The position numbers were made by a program, and so were the translations under genes. A stretch of DNA of 32,901 nucleotides from Candidatus Roizmanbacteria bacterium RIFCSPLOWO2_01_FULL_37_12 (GTDB taxonomy: Bacteria; Patescibacteriota; Microgenomatia; UBA1406; GWC2-37-13): assembly GCA_001789645.1 (NCBI GenBank), contig MGAG01000009.1, positions 35,512 to 68,412 of the forward strand, given 5' to 3'. Below are positions 14,505-23,888 of the stretch, one piece after another (position 1 is the first letter of the stretch; each line of letters begins with the position of its first letter). The notes under the pieces are model-generated. The model had not been told where the DNA came from. It saw only the letters and a program-made list of their open reading frames with translations, and made no database searches.

Positions 14505-15961
14505 AAAAACAAAATTTTCTACTTTACGATTATTTTTTTCTTCTAACTATTTTTCTTATCGCTTTGATTTTTCGGCTTTACAAGATTAATGCTCCTTTGG
14601 CGGATCTTCACTCATGGCGCCAGGCTGATACCGCAGCGGTTGCGAGAAATTATGTCAGGGACGGCATAGATCTTTTTCATCCGCATTATGACGATCTTTC
14701 TGGCCGCGAAGCAGGAATTGAAAATCCGCAGGGTAATCGCATGGTCGAATTTCCTCTTTATAATAGTATTTTTGCTTCTACCTACACACTTCTCCCTTAT
14801 TTTTCTTTGGACATCCATGGCCGCTTAACCAGTGTTTTTTTCTCATTAATTATTATTGGAATAATTTATTATTTGCTTCTCAAAGAATCCGGCCGCTTAT
14901 CTGCAATCATGGGTAGTTTTGTTTATGCGGTATTTCCTTTTTTTGTTTTTTTCTCACGCGTAATACTTCCTGAAACCACGGCAACCGGATTGACATTTAT
15001 CTCTATTCTTTTTTTGTATTTATATTTGACAAAAGACCTCACCCGACTAAAAGAAATTATTTACTTGGTTCTTTCATCTATTTTTTTTGCTTTAGGTCTG
15101 TTGGTAAAACCGACTATTATTTTTTATTCGATTGTTCTGATCTATTTATTTTTCAAAAAATACGGCCTAAATTCATTGAGAAAAATCGATCAATACCTAT
15201 TTTTTATATTAGGTTTTATCCCTCTAATCGCCTGGCGTCTTTATATCAAAAATTTCCCCGAAGGAATCCCCGCCAGCGACTGGCTGTTAACCAGTGTTAA
15301 TACTTTTGAGGGCCTCAAGACAATTTTTCTTCGTCCGGCATTTTTCCGTTGGATATTTTTTGAAAGATTAAATCACATGATCTTTGGAGGATATATGTCA
15401 GTCTTTTTTCTATTAGGAGTTCTACGAAAAAGCTCGAAATATTTTTTTCATAGCTTTTTAATCGGAATCCTTCTTTACTTATTTATTTTTGAAGGAGGCA
15501 ATGTACAACATGAATATTATCAAACAATTATTTTGCCGACCATTGCAATTTTTATCGGGTTGGGAGTGGATTTTTTATGGGGGCAAAGAAAAAATTTACA
15601 TTCACCTTTTTTAACGATTGCCGCTATTTTTATAATCTTCGTTGCCTCTTTTTTCTTCTCTTATTTCACTATTAAGGGATTTTATAGCGTTCCAAACGAT
15701 TTGGTTGTAATCGCTAAAATAATAAAAACAATTACAAATCCGGACGATAAAATTGTAACCGATCGATTAGGTGATACTACTCTGTTATATTTAGCTGATA
15801 GAAGAGGCTGGCCAGCCTATTCTGGAAACTTAGATTATCTTAAGGAAAAGGGCTATAAATACTTTGTTACGGCAAACAAAAATCTTATTTCCGAATTTAA
15901 GGTAAAAAAAATTTATAAAGCTGTATTTGAGAACGATCAATTCACAATATTTGCCCTATGA
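14501..15961 (+). CDS. GT39/PMT-type membrane glycosyltransferase, 486 aa
   Basis: GT-C fold protein with about eleven membrane segments. The first external loop holds HSWRQADTAAVARNYVRDG, a conserved Trp-Arg-Gln-Ala-Asp pattern of bacterial PMT_2 proteins, followed by ENPQGNRMVEFPLYN. The C-terminal soluble tail is short. It likely transfers a sugar from a polyprenyl-phosphate donor on the outer face. The start is placed at 14501, overlapping the previous stop by 4 nt, with AGAGGTG as ribosome binding site; an upstream in-frame ATG at 14456 would add 15 unlikely residues. Its stop codon lies inside the left arm of a 9-bp palindrome. Confidence 0.82.
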   Translation: MKKQNFLLYDYFFLLTIFLIALIFRLYKINAPLADLHSWRQADTAAVARNYVRDGIDLFHPHYDDLSGREAGIENPQGNRMVEFPLYNSIFASTYTLLPYFSLDIHGRLTSVFFSLIIIGIIYYLLLKESGRLSAIMGSFVYAVFPFFVFFSRVILPETTATGLTFISILFLYLYLTKDLTRLKEIIYLVLSSIFFALGLLVKPTIIFYSIVLIYLFFKKYGLNSLRKIDQYLFFILGFIPLIAWRLYIKNFPEGIPASDWLLTSVNTFEGLKTIFLRPAFFRWIFFERLNHMIFGGYMSVFFLLGVLRKSSKYFFHSFLIGILLYLFIFEGGNVQHEYYQTIILPTIAIFIGLGVDFLWGQRKNLHSPFLTIAAIFIIFVASFFFSYFTIKGFYSVPNDLVVIAKIIKTITNPDDKIVTDRLGDTTLLYLADRRGWPAYSGNLDYLKEKGYKYFVTANKNLISEFKVKKIYKAVFENDQFTIFAL

Positions 15962-15987
15962 TCCATTCGATAAACTCAGGATCATAG
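15956..15987. repeat. Palindrome between the GT39 and GT4 genes
   Basis: CTATGATCC (15956-15964) pairs perfectly with GGATCATAG (15979-15987) around a 14-nt loop. It includes the stop of the preceding gene. The flanking GAGTGAAATCGAA resembles common dispersed REP-like sequences. No T-run follows, so it is not an obvious terminator. Confidence 0.5.
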
Positions 15988-16003
15988 TGAGTGAAATCGA
16001 ACT

Positions 16004-17215
16004 ATGAAAATCCTCATGTTAACACCTTACCTGCCTTATCCGCCTGCCTCAGGCGGTCAGATAAGAACGCTAAATCTCCTGAAATATTTAAGTGTAAATA
16101 ATGAAATCACTCTTATTGCTCTTTATAAAAACGAAAAAGAAAAAACATATGCAAAATACTTAGAGTCTTACTGTAAAAAAATTTATCTCTGCAAGCGAGC
16201 AGAAAAACCCTGGCAGATAAAAAATATCTTAAAGTCGATTTTATCGCTTCTTCCATTTTTAATTGTCAGAAACTTCTCAGACGAAGCAAAATTAACGGTT
16301 GAGAAACTATTAAAGAACGAATATTACGACGTTATCCACGCCGAGACATTTTATATTATGCCTCATATTCCCGATACCAAAATACCCGTGTTCCTGCTTG
16401 AGCAAACAATCGAATACGAAGTCTATCAGCACTTTGTTAAATCGTTACCTTTTTACTTAAGACCGTTTTTTTACTTTGACATTCTAAAATTAAAACATTC
16501 CGAACGCTATTATTGGAAGCGGGCATTCCTTGTTGGAACGGTATCTGAAACAGATAGAAAACTTATAAATAATGTGGAACATCAAATACATCCTGTTGTA
16601 ATACCAAATGGTGCAGGAGACGAACTTATTTCATTTAAGCTGACAAAAAAGGATTTAAGTCAACCAATCGCTCTGTTCGTTGGCAATTTTGCCTGGCTGC
16701 AAAACACCGAAGCTGCGTCTTATTTATACAGATTGATTTTGCCAAATTTGATAAAAGCTATTCCAAATATCAAGCTCGTAATTGCCGGACAAAGAGCTAA
16801 AGAGAAATTAAAACTCAAAGAGGGTAAAAATATAGATATTGTTGACATCGATACAGATGATATTAGTCTGGTAAAAAAAATTTACGAAAAAGCTACCATC
16901 TTTATTGCTCCTATTTTTGGTCCTGGAGGGACCAGACTAAAAATTCTAGCTGCTATGGCAACAGGTTTACCTGTGGTTTCAACTAATACGGGTGTCGCAG
17001 GTCTGCTTGCAAAAGACAGCTACAATGTATTAATAGCCGATACTCCAGAGGCTTTTACTTTGAAGGTTAAAAATCTATTAGCTAATCGTCAACTCTATGA
17101 AAAATTAAGAACCAATGCTCACAAATTAGTAAATGAAATTTATAACTGGAAAAAGATCTCGCAGAAGTTAGAAATTGTTTACGAAGGAATAAAAAAGCAT
17201 GAACCTAGGAATTGA
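16004..17215 (+). CDS. GT4-family glycosyltransferase, 403 aa
   Basis: GT-B fold retaining glycosyltransferase. The N-terminal acceptor domain starts MKILMLTPYLPYPPASGGQIR, with the PYPPxxGGxxR signature of the sugar-transferase subgroup related to exopolysaccharide Stp1/WcaI-like enzymes. The donor domain contains LFVGNFAWLQNTEAA and FGPGGTRLKILAAMATGLPVVST. In most GT4 enzymes this last region carries the E-x7-E pair (typically ending LEAM); here the first position is Gly and the second Ala, so donor contacts differ or activity is reduced. It overlaps the next GT4 gene by 17 nt. The donor sugar is unknown. Confidence 0.87.
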   Translation: MKILMLTPYLPYPPASGGQIRTLNLLKYLSVNNEITLIALYKNEKEKTYAKYLESYCKKIYLCKRAEKPWQIKNILKSILSLLPFLIVRNFSDEAKLTVEKLLKNEYYDVIHAETFYIMPHIPDTKIPVFLLEQTIEYEVYQHFVKSLPFYLRPFFYFDILKLKHSERYYWKRAFLVGTVSETDRKLINNVEHQIHPVVIPNGAGDELISFKLTKKDLSQPIALFVGNFAWLQNTEAASYLYRLILPNLIKAIPNIKLVIAGQRAKEKLKLKEGKNIDIVDIDTDDISLVKKIYEKATIFIAPIFGPGGTRLKILAAMATGLPVVSTNTGVAGLLAKDSYNVLIADTPEAFTLKVKNLLANRQLYEKLRTNAHKLVNEIYNWKKISQKLEIVYEGIKKHEPRN

Positions 17216-18314
17216 CTTGTCCCAGATTGTTTATGAAGGAACAGGTATAGCTCGCTTTACCAAGGGATTGACAAACGCAATCCTCGATTTTGATAAAAAA
17301 AACAGTTGGACTTTCTTTTTTTCATCTTTACGTAAGAATCTTGATCCCGAAATTAAAAATAAAATTGAGTATAAAGGTCATAAGCTTATTAAATGGAAAC
17401 TCCCCCCCACTTTTCTATCCTTTTTATTCAACGATTTGCATAATCTTTTAAACCTAACCCCTATACCTCATATCCTTACCGCTAACTTGGATTGGTTCAT
17501 CACCTCTGATTGGAGCGAACCGCCATTGAATATAAAAAAAGCTGCTATTGTACATGACCTTGTATTCCTGCGCTATCCTGAAACAGTTGCTCCTAAAATT
17601 TTACAGACGCAAAAAAAAAGATTAAACTTAATAAAACAGGAGTCCAGGATAGTATTTACTGATTCTAACGCAACAAAATATGACTTGGCAGATTTACTTA
17701 AAATTGGTTCAAAAAAAATAATCGTAAATTATCCTGGTGTAGAAGTTAAAAAACCAACTATAGAACAAATTAATATAACGATAAAAAAATATCATCTGAA
17801 TCATCCTTTTATTCTAACAGTAGGTAAACAGGAACCAAGAAAAAATATAGATAGATTAATTTCTGCTTTTTCTAAATTGGAAGACAAAAAATTGGACTTA
17901 GTAATTGTGGGTCCAAAAGGCTGGGAGGCTGAAAGTATCAATTATCAATTATCAAATATCAAGTATCTGGGTTTGGTAAGCGATATTGAGCTCTTTTCTC
18001 TTTATTCTTCATGTTTGTTTTTTATTTATCCATCCCTCTGGGAAGGATTTGGATATCCGGTAGTTGAGGCTATGAATTTCGCTACTCCGGTAGCAACGTC
18101 AAATAATTCTTCCCTGAAAGAAATAGGTCACGATGCTGCTTTCTTATTTAATCCCTTAAAGGTTGATGAAATATCTCATTGTATAAAGGTAATGAAATCT
18201 AATATACGACTGAGAAAAGTACTGAGTAAAAAAGGCCAAGAAAGAAGTAAAATATATATATGGAAAACGTATTTCAATAAGTTGATCCATACACTTTATG
18301 ATCATCGGAGTTGA
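17199..18314 (+). CDS. GT4-family glycosyltransferase, 371 aa
   Basis: GT-B fold mannosyltransferase-like enzyme. The N-terminus MNLGIDLSQIVYEGTGIARFTKGL is the usual glycine-rich acceptor-domain start. The donor domain has TVGKQEPRKNIDRLISAF and YPSLWEGFGYPVVEAMNF with an intact E-x7-E pair. A GAAGGAAT ribosome binding site precedes the ATG, which lies inside the previous gene's end. At 17936-17963 the gene carries a 7-nt-period run (TATCAAT-type units) encoding SINYQLSNIK just before KYLGLVSD, probably an acquired insertion in a surface loop. It overlaps the next gene by 17 nt. Substrates are unknown. Confidence 0.9.
   Translation: MNLGIDLSQIVYEGTGIARFTKGLTNAILDFDKKNSWTFFFSSLRKNLDPEIKNKIEYKGHKLIKWKLPPTFLSFLFNDLHNLLNLTPIPHILTANLDWFITSDWSEPPLNIKKAAIVHDLVFLRYPETVAPKILQTQKKRLNLIKQESRIVFTDSNATKYDLADLLKIGSKKIIVNYPGVEVKKPTIEQINITIKKYHLNHPFILTVGKQEPRKNIDRLISAFSKLEDKKLDLVIVGPKGWEAESINYQLSNIKYLGLVSDIELFSLYSSCLFFIYPSLWEGFGYPVVEAMNFATPVATSNNSSLKEIGHDAAFLFNPLKVDEISHCIKVMKSNIRLRKVLSKKGQERSKIYIWKTYFNKLIHTLYDHRS
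17936..17963. repeat. Heptamer array inside a GT4 gene
   Basis: Four consecutive 7-nt units: TATCAAT, TATCAAT, TATCAAA, TATCAAG, then TATCTGG partly. The unit is the reverse complement of the TTGATAT heptamers at 28601-28628. Here it is translated, encoding SINYQLSNIK. Confidence 0.7.
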
Positions 18315-19392
18315 CGGCAACGAAGCAAACGTCTTAGAAAAAGTAGGAGTATCTGTTTACACCTTAAAACTGCTAGAATACTTTCAGAAAAAAGCAACCG
18401 CCGATCAACAATTTATTGTCTTTCTCAAAAACAAACCCGGCATTGATCTTCCGGTAGAAAATGAGTTTTATAAATATGACTTAATCCGAGGTAATATACT
18501 TTGGTCGCAAACGTTTTTACCCCTAGAACTCTATAAGAGAAAGGCTCTAGGTCAAGATATTAAAGTTTTTTTTTCTCCGGCACACTACATTCCTAGATTT
18601 TGCCCGATTCCATCTGTTGTCACGGTCCACGACCTCTCTTATTTTTATCACCCTGATGAATTTTTAAAAAAGGACCTCTTTCAGCTTAAGAACTGGACAA
18701 AATACTCTGTTGAAAAAGCCAAAAAAATAATTGCTGTTTCAAAAACTACTAAGAAAGATGTCGTAAAATTTTATCAAATTTCCGAAGAAAAAATTGAAGT
18801 TATATATAACGGATACGAAAGAAAAGCCAAAAGTGAAAAGTCAAAAACCAAAAGTCCGTTAAATAAATATATTTTGTACGTCGGAACATTACAACCAAGA
18901 AAAAACATTAATACCCTAATAGAAGCTTTTTCTCTATTCAAAAAAAATAATCCGGAGTTTAAATTAATCATAGTTGGTAAAAAAGGCTGGTTATTTGATC
19001 ATATTTTCAAAAAGGTGGAAGAATTAAACCTCAGTAAAGTTGTTTTGTTTAAGGGATATGTATCGGAAGAAGTTCTGTCAACTTTATACCAGAATGCCTT
19101 TTGTTTCGTTTTGCCTTCTCTTTATGAGGGATTTGGAATTCCGATACTCGAAGCTATGAGCTTTGATTGTCCTGTCATTTCTTCCTTTACCTCAAGCTTG
19201 CCTGAAATAGGTGGTGATGCTTGTCTATATTTTGATCCTAAAAATCCCGGGGAATTAGCGGAAAAATTGTCCGAACTCTCCAATAATAGAAAACTGAGAT
19301 CTGAACTTATCAAAAAAGGAAAAGAAAGGATAAAATTCTTTTCCTGGCAAAAATGCGCGGCAGACACCTTAAAAATTCTTACAGCAAAATGA
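18298..19392 (+). CDS. GT4-family glycosyltransferase, 364 aa
   Basis: GT-B fold enzyme similar in plan to its upstream neighbour, perhaps an old duplicate. It starts MIIGVDGNEANVLEKVGVSVY, continues with VVTVHDLSYFYHPD, and has the donor-domain motifs LYVGTLQPRKNINTLIEAF and PSLYEGFGIPILEAMSF with both Glu residues of E-x7-E. Residues of the type RKAKSEKSKTKS just before the LYVGTL strand are encoded by five 7-nt repeat units (18822-18856) and replace the usual short linker. The gene overlaps those before and after it (17 and 4 nt). Probably acts in the same glycan pathway; the sugar is unknown. Confidence 0.9.
   Translation: MIIGVDGNEANVLEKVGVSVYTLKLLEYFQKKATADQQFIVFLKNKPGIDLPVENEFYKYDLIRGNILWSQTFLPLELYKRKALGQDIKVFFSPAHYIPRFCPIPSVVTVHDLSYFYHPDEFLKKDLFQLKNWTKYSVEKAKKIIAVSKTTKKDVVKFYQISEEKIEVIYNGYERKAKSEKSKTKSPLNKYILYVGTLQPRKNINTLIEAFSLFKKNNPEFKLIIVGKKGWLFDHIFKKVEELNLSKVVLFKGYVSEEVLSTLYQNAFCFVLPSLYEGFGIPILEAMSFDCPVISSFTSSLPEIGGDACLYFDPKNPGELAEKLSELSNNRKLRSELIKKGKERIKFFSWQKCAADTLKILTAK
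18822..18856. repeat. Heptamer array inside a GT4 gene
   Basis: Five 7-nt units in phase: AAAAGCC, AAAAGTG, AAAAGTC, AAAAACC, AAAAGTC. They encode a Lys/Ser-rich linker in the glycosyltransferase. AAAAACC and AAAGT-type units recur in the intergenic array that begins at 28552. Confidence 0.7.
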
Positions 19393-20363
19393 TCAAAATA
19401 ATTAATTCTCCTGCAGAAAAAAATAATTTCAATGAGCTTGCCAATCATCCGTTACAGTCCTGGGAATGGGGTGAGGCAAGAAAAAAAATGGGTATTGAAG
19501 TCTTGAGACTGATCGAAGGCAAAAATTGCTTTCAATTAACCTTTCATAATATACCTTATATCAAATTTAAAATAGGTTATCTACCCCGTTCAATTATACC
19601 TTCAAAAGAAATGTTAATTTTTTTGCGGGATTACGGCAAAAAAAATAATATCATCTTCGTCAAATTAGAACCTTTCGTTCCAAGCAATGGGAAAATGAAG
19701 CAATGGAGCAATTTGGTAAAATCACCTCATCCTTTATTTCCAGACTGGACTCAAATTTTAGACTTAACTCCATCAGAGGATGAATTATTAAAAAAAATGC
19801 ATCATAAAACCCGCTATAACATCCGTCTTGCAGAAAAAAGAGGCGTTATAGTTAAAGAAATGTCAACGAATGAGGGATTTCAAATTTTTGCAAAGCTATA
19901 CTTTGAAACTTGCAAGAGACAAAAATATTTTGGCCACAATTACCCGTATCATAAAACCGTCTGGGAAAATCTCAAAAATGGAATTTCTCATATCCTTATC
20001 GCTTATTATAAGGATATCCCTCTTGCAGCATATGAACTTTTTTATTTTAAGGATGCTCTGTACTATGTTTACGGCGGAACTTCGGAGCAGCAGAGAAATT
20101 TAATGGCATCAAATTTGCTAATGTGGGAAACAATAAGGCTTGGTAAAAAGCTTGGAGCTAAAAAACTTGATATGTGGGGTTCTTTACCGCCAAAATACAA
20201 TCTCTCCGACTCTTGGGCCGGCTTTACCAGGTTTAAAGAAGGATTCGGCGGTAAGTTTGTCAAATTTATCGGAAGCTATGATTTAATAATAAATCCGTTT
20301 GCTTATCGACTTTATAATTTTCTGTTTAATTTTCGAAGTGTTTATTTAAAATTTATGAGATAA
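19389..20363 (+). CDS. FemAB-family (double-GNAT) aminoacyltransferase-like protein, 324 aa
   Basis: Two GNAT-like halves characteristic of Fem/peptidoglycan-bridge enzymes, which move amino acids from aminoacyl-tRNA to lipid-linked precursors. Visible landmarks are LQSWEWGEARKKMG near the start, the TRYNIRLAEKRGV motif, and the second-domain block YYVYGGTSEQQRNLMASNLLMWETIRLGKKLG with MWGSLPP and FKEGFGG near the end. The start is set at the ATG at 19389 (overlap ATGA with the previous stop); an in-frame ATG at 19353 lies within the upstream gene. Its place at the end of a glycan operon suggests decoration or cross-linking of the surface polymer or peptidoglycan. The substrate is not known. 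Confidence 0.85.
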   Translation: MIKIINSPAEKNNFNELANHPLQSWEWGEARKKMGIEVLRLIEGKNCFQLTFHNIPYIKFKIGYLPRSIIPSKEMLIFLRDYGKKNNIIFVKLEPFVPSNGKMKQWSNLVKSPHPLFPDWTQILDLTPSEDELLKKMHHKTRYNIRLAEKRGVIVKEMSTNEGFQIFAKLYFETCKRQKYFGHNYPYHKTVWENLKNGISHILIAYYKDIPLAAYELFYFKDALYYVYGGTSEQQRNLMASNLLMWETIRLGKKLGAKKLDMWGSLPPKYNLSDSWAGFTRFKEGFGGKFVKFIGSYDLIINPFAYRLYNFLFNFRSVYLKFMR

Positions 20364-20369
20364 AATAGC

Positions 20370-20453
20370 CATGCTGAACTAGTTTCACCGTGTCTGACTC
20401 GGTTTCAGCATCTGATTTTTAGATAGCAGATCCTGAACCAAGTTCAGGATGAC
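20370..20453. repeat. Paired-hairpin dispersed element, copy A
   Basis: Hairpin one: ATGCTGAA (20371-20378) pairs with TTCAGCAT (20404-20411) and encloses a GTCTGACTCGGT sub-palindrome. A short AT linker follows. Hairpin two: ATCCTGAA (20430-20437) pairs with TTCAGGAT (20443-20450). It is closely similar to the reverse complement of the copy at 30046-30131. It lies between the convergent FemAB-like and lon genes. Confidence 0.75.
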
Positions 20454-20468
20454 TTACGAATATGACTT

Positions 20469-22892
20469 TTAGTTAGGTTTTTGCAGTTGCGTGTAGTTTC
20501 TTTTGCTTAAAATAGGAAATCCCAGATGATTTTTAGGTAAAACCAAAGCTACCCTCAAGACCTCGTCCATATGATCCACAAATTTAAAATCCAGATCTTT
20601 AAGAACGTATGAGGGAATATCAATCAAATCTTTTTTATTGTCTTTGGGTAAAATCACTGTCTTTATGCTGGCTCTGTGGGCCGCAATTACTTTTTCCTTA
20701 ACTCCTCCAATCTCAAGAGCCCTACCCCTTAAAGTAATCTCGCCAGTCATCGCTACATCTCTTCTTACGGGAATTTTGGTGAGTGCCGAAACCATAGCGG
20801 TCGTAATGGCGATTCCAGCCGACGGTCCGTCCTTAGGTACGGCGCCTTCAGGAACATGAACATGAATGTCAATTTTATTAAAAAAATCTTTTGTTAAGCC
20901 AAATAAATCCCATCTGGATCTGATATAAGATAGAGCCGCCTGGCAAGATTCTTTCATCACCTCGCCAAGGTGTCCCGTTAATGTTAATCCGCCTTTTCCC
21001 GGCATGACGGCAATCTCGATAAAAAGAACGTCTCCGCCAGCCTGAGTCCAGGCTAATCCCGTCGAGATCCCAACCGTATCTTTTTCTTCAATCATCTGTG
21101 AAGAATATTTAAAAGGTCCGAGGTATTTCGCAACATCGCTAATCCCGACAATTTTCGTTGCAAATTTTTTTTCTATTATTTCGCGGCCTACTTTGCGGAA
21201 TATTGCCGCAATCTGCCTTTCCAGTTCTCTTACTCCCGCTTCGCGAGTATATCGACGAATCATTGTCCGCAAAGCATTATCGGTAATCTTTACCTCTTCT
21301 TGAGACAAACTGTGTGCTTCGAGTTGTTTTTTGATCAGATAGTCTTTTGCGATATTAAATTTTTCGTCCTCCGTGTATCCTGGGAAATGTATTACTTCCA
21401 ATCTGTCAAGCAGGGCATCGGGAATCGTATCCAAAATATTGGCTGTAGTCAGGAAAAAAACATCGGAAAGATCAAATGAAACCTCTAGATAGTGATCGGA
21501 AAATGAGTGATTTTGTTCCGGATCTAAAGCTTCGAGAAGCGCTGCCGAAGGGTCTCCACGATAGTCTCTGCCGATTTTATCAATCTCATCAAGCATAAAT
21601 ACGGGATTTTTTGTCCCGGCTTGTTTTATCCCTTGGACAATTCGCCCAGGAAGAGCTCCCACATAGGTTCTGCGATGGCCTCGAATTTCAGCTTCATCGC
21701 GAATTCCCCCGAGAGAAATTTTGATAAATTTTCTTCCCAGCGCACGGGCAATCGACTTACCAAGCGACGTCTTTCCCACTCCCGGCGGACCAACAAAACA
21801 AAGAATAGTTGGCTGGTGTTCCTTGTTCACAGTTTTGTCCTTCTCTTCCCTTCTTTTTCTTAACTCCATAACTGCCAGATATTCTAAAATTCTCTCTTTT
21901 ATTTTTTTTAATCCGAAATGGTCTTCGTTCAAAATTTTTTCGGCTATTTTAATGTCTACATTGTTTGAGGAAGCGATCGACCAAGGTAACTCGACTAACC
22001 AATCAAGATAGGTTCGGATATAAGAGGCTTCGGGATTAAACTGAGACATTTGGGAGAGTCGTTTAAGTTCTTTTAATGTCTTATCCTCAACGTTTTTTGG
22101 CATCTTGGCTTTTCTTATCTTTTCTCTATATTCCATAATGTCCCTGTCCTCGCTTTTTCCACCCAACTCTTCTTCAATTGTTTTCATCTTCTCTCTAAGA
22201 AAACTCTCTCTCATACCTTGCTCGAATTTTTGCTGTGTTTTTGAAGAAATATTTTTTTCGATTTCCAATATTTTTATTTCTCGATTAATATAATCAACTT
22301 CTTTTTTAAGTCTTGATTTAAGATCTGTCTCTTCAAGTAGATTCTGCCTTTCTTCGGTTTTGACATCTAAAACAACCGCGATCTGGTAAGAAAAATCTTG
22401 CGGATTAGAGATATTTAAAATATTCATTAAAAAAACCAGATCAACGGTTTTTCCGTAATTAATTGCTTTCTTAATCTGTGAAACTAAATACTTTGCCATT
22501 GCCGAAATTTCTTCATCTTCTCCAACCTTATCTACTAACGTTTCGGATCTTGCTTCTAAAAACGGGGATTCTCTTACGTACTCAATAATCTTTACCTTTT
22601 CACGACCTTTAACTAAAGCATTCATCTCACCTTTTTCGCCGGCTACTGTTTTTTCTATAGTTGCCAACACTCCCACGCTGTAAAGATCTTCTTTTTTAGG
22701 ATCGTCGAGCGAAGAATTTTTTTGCATTGCAAGGATTACTTTATTCCCCTTTTTAATACCCTCCTCAATTCCAGCCAGACTTTTTGGCCTACCAAATACC
22801 AAAACATTTTCTGTTCCCGGAAAGACTATAGCGTCTCGTACCGCTACAACTGGATAAACTGATTGATCTGAAGGTCTAGCTAAAATCGTCAT
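20469..22892 (-). CDS. lon: ATP-dependent protease Lon
   Basis: LonA-type protease of 807 aa, a cytoplasmic AAA+ protease for damaged and regulatory proteins. The N-terminal substrate domain begins [16 protein letters not shown] (residues 13-28), followed by a coiled-coil region around 195-260. Walker A is GPPGVGKTS (368-376), Walker [11 protein letters not shown] (432-441). The catalytic dyad is Ser691 in KDGPSAG and Lys734 in [12 protein letters not shown]. All domains are complete. The -10 lies 10 nt before the ATG, with a consensus -35. The gene starts 47 bp after the korB stop and has its own promoter. Confidence 0.97.
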   Translation of the reverse strand: MTILARPSDQSVYPVVAVRDAIVFPGTENVLVFGRPKSLAGIEEGIKKGNKVILAMQKNSSLDDPKKEDLYSVGVLATIEKTVAGEKGEMNALVKGREKVKIIEYVRESPFLEARSETLVDKVGEDEEISAMAKYLVSQIKKAINYGKTVDLVFLMNILNISNPQDFSYQIAVVLDVKTEERQNLLEETDLKSRLKKEVDYINREIKILEIEKNISSKTQQKFEQGMRESFLREKMKTIEEELGGKSEDRDIMEYREKIRKAKMPKNVEDKTLKELKRLSQMSQFNPEASYIRTYLDWLVELPWSIASSNNVDIKIAEKILNEDHFGLKKIKERILEYLAVMELRKRREEKDKTVNKEHQPTILCFVGPPGVGKTSLGKSIARALGRKFIKISLGGIRDEAEIRGHRRTYVGALPGRIVQGIKQAGTKNPVFMLDEIDKIGRDYRGDPSAALLEALDPEQNHSFSDHYLEVSFDLSDVFFLTTANILDTIPDALLDRLEVIHFPGYTEDEKFNIAKDYLIKKQLEAHSLSQEEVKITDNALRTMIRRYTREAGVRELERQIAAIFRKVGREIIEKKFATKIVGISDVAKYLGPFKYSSQMIEEKDTVGISTGLAWTQAGGDVLFIEIAVMPGKGGLTLTGHLGEVMKESCQAALSYIRSRWDLFGLTKDFFNKIDIHVHVPEGAVPKDGPSAGIAITTAMVSALTKIPVRRDVAMTGEITLRGRALEIGGVKEKVIAAHRASIKTVILPKDNKKDLIDIPSYVLKDLDFKFVDHMDEVLRVALVLPKNHLGFPILSKRNYTQLQKPN

Positions 22893-22902
22893 CTTATTTA
22901 GC

Positions 22903-22931
22903 AGTTTAACATCCTAATTGCTAATTGTCAA
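22903..22931 (-). promoter_or_regulatory. Promoter of lon
   Basis: Read on minus: TTGACA (complement of 22926-22931), a 17-bp spacer, TAAACT (complement of 22903-22908). This is the best sigma-70-type match in the window. The start site would be only a few nt before the ATG, so the 5' UTR is very short. Confidence 0.7.
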
Positions 22932-22939
22932 TACCTATT

Positions 22940-23794
22940 TTAGGCAAAATCCGCATATAAATTTTCAAATGATTGAAATCTCTCTCTCTCTAACAAAGTT
23001 GTCTGTTGTAACTGTGATAATTGATCGGTAAAAGTCGGTCTTTGTACTTGATAAAGGATTCCTAGTGGAAATTTTTCAATTGTAGTCATCTCGATCCCTT
23101 TTACCAAAGCTTCCTCCAGATTTTCTTTTTTATGCTCTTCAGGAAGTCTATAACTATGTTGCATATAGTATTGATAAGTATTTATTTTGTTAAAAGTAAC
23201 ACAGGGTTGAAGCACATTAACCAAAGAAAAGCCTTTATGCTTCATCCCTTCTTTTATCAACTCAATCACATTGTTCACATTGCCCGCAAAAGTCTGGGCT
23301 ACAAAAGTGGCCCCCTGTGTCAGCGCCAATGTTAAAGGATTGATCGGTGTTTCTATGATTCCAGAAGGCGTTGATTTTGATTTAAATCCTTTTTGGGCGG
23401 TTGGCGCCACTTGTCCGGTTGTCAAACCATATACTCCGTTATCATGAACAATTACGGTGATATCATGGTTACCGCGGCAGGCGTGCACAAAATGATTTCC
23501 TCCTTCTCCGTAGCAGTCACCATCACCAACAATCGCAACCACCGGCATATTGTGATTGGCGAGTTTTGCTCCAATCGCATTTGGCAGAGCTCTGCCGTGT
23601 AAAGCATGGATAGCATAAGCATTTAAAAAATCGTTCATATTTCCAGAACAACCGATGCCAAAAATCACCATAACCGATGACGGGTCCAAACCCGACTGGA
23701 CCATCGCAGTTTTTATCGCAATGCCAATTCCCCAATCTCCGCAACCCGGACACCATGTTGGAGTATATCCGCTAAAATCCTGAATACTAGTCAT
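22940..23794 (-). CDS. korB: 2-oxoacid:ferredoxin oxidoreductase, beta subunit
   Basis: TPP-binding beta subunit (284 aa) of a 2-oxoacid:ferredoxin oxidoreductase, which oxidatively decarboxylates a 2-oxoacid to its acyl-CoA and reduces ferredoxin. The TPP site is GDGDCYGEGGNH (90-101) with DNGVYGLTTGQ. Cluster-ligand Cys residues are Cys15 and Cys18 (WCPGCGDWG), Cys49 (GIGCSGN) and one in LQPCVTFN. The layout and the fused gamma-alpha partner upstream match the KorAB-type two-subunit form, so 2-oxoglutarate is plausible, but pyruvate or branched-chain acids are not excluded. Separated from korA by a 94-bp heptamer array. Confidence 0.87.
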   Translation of the reverse strand: MTSIQDFSGYTPTWCPGCGDWGIGIAIKTAMVQSGLDPSSVMVIFGIGCSGNMNDFLNAYAIHALHGRALPNAIGAKLANHNMPVVAIVGDGDCYGEGGNHFVHACRGNHDITVIVHDNGVYGLTTGQVAPTAQKGFKSKSTPSGIIETPINPLTLALTQGATFVAQTFAGNVNNVIELIKEGMKHKGFSLVNVLQPCVTFNKINTYQYYMQHSYRLPEEHKKENLEEALVKGIEMTTIEKFPLGILYQVQRPTFTDQLSQLQQTTLLERERFQSFENLYADFA

Positions 23795-23806
23795 ATGATT
23801 AAATTA

Positions 23807-23869
23807 AAAAATAAAAATGAAAAAGGGAAAAATTAAAATTCAAAGTTAAAAATTTTTAAATTTTAAATG
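23807..23869. repeat. Degenerate heptamer array between korA and korB
   Basis: Nine consecutive 7-nt blocks keep the same phase: AAAAATA, AAAATGA, AAAAGGG, AAAAATT, AAAATTC, AAAGTTA, AAAATTT, TTAAATT, TTAAATG. The sequence is very AT-rich, so part of the periodicity could be chance, but it resembles the clearer array at 28552. Confidence 0.5.
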
Positions 23870-23888
23870 TCGTTTTTACTTTTTAAAT

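Noticed and set aside
16046-16062. Palindrome CCGCCTGCCTCAGGCGG in the first GT4 gene
   Set aside because: It encodes PPASGG, part of the conserved PYPPxxGGxxR motif of the subgroup, so it is not an insertion; the symmetry is probably codon chance.
17936-17963. CRISPR-like repeat
   Set aside because: A 7-nt tandem period with no spacers, inside a coding gene, and no cas genes in the window.
23523-23756. Frames opposite or out of phase to korB, lon, korA and other strong genes
   Set aside because: Overlap genes with clear families over their full length and show no domain motifs, so they are shadow frames.
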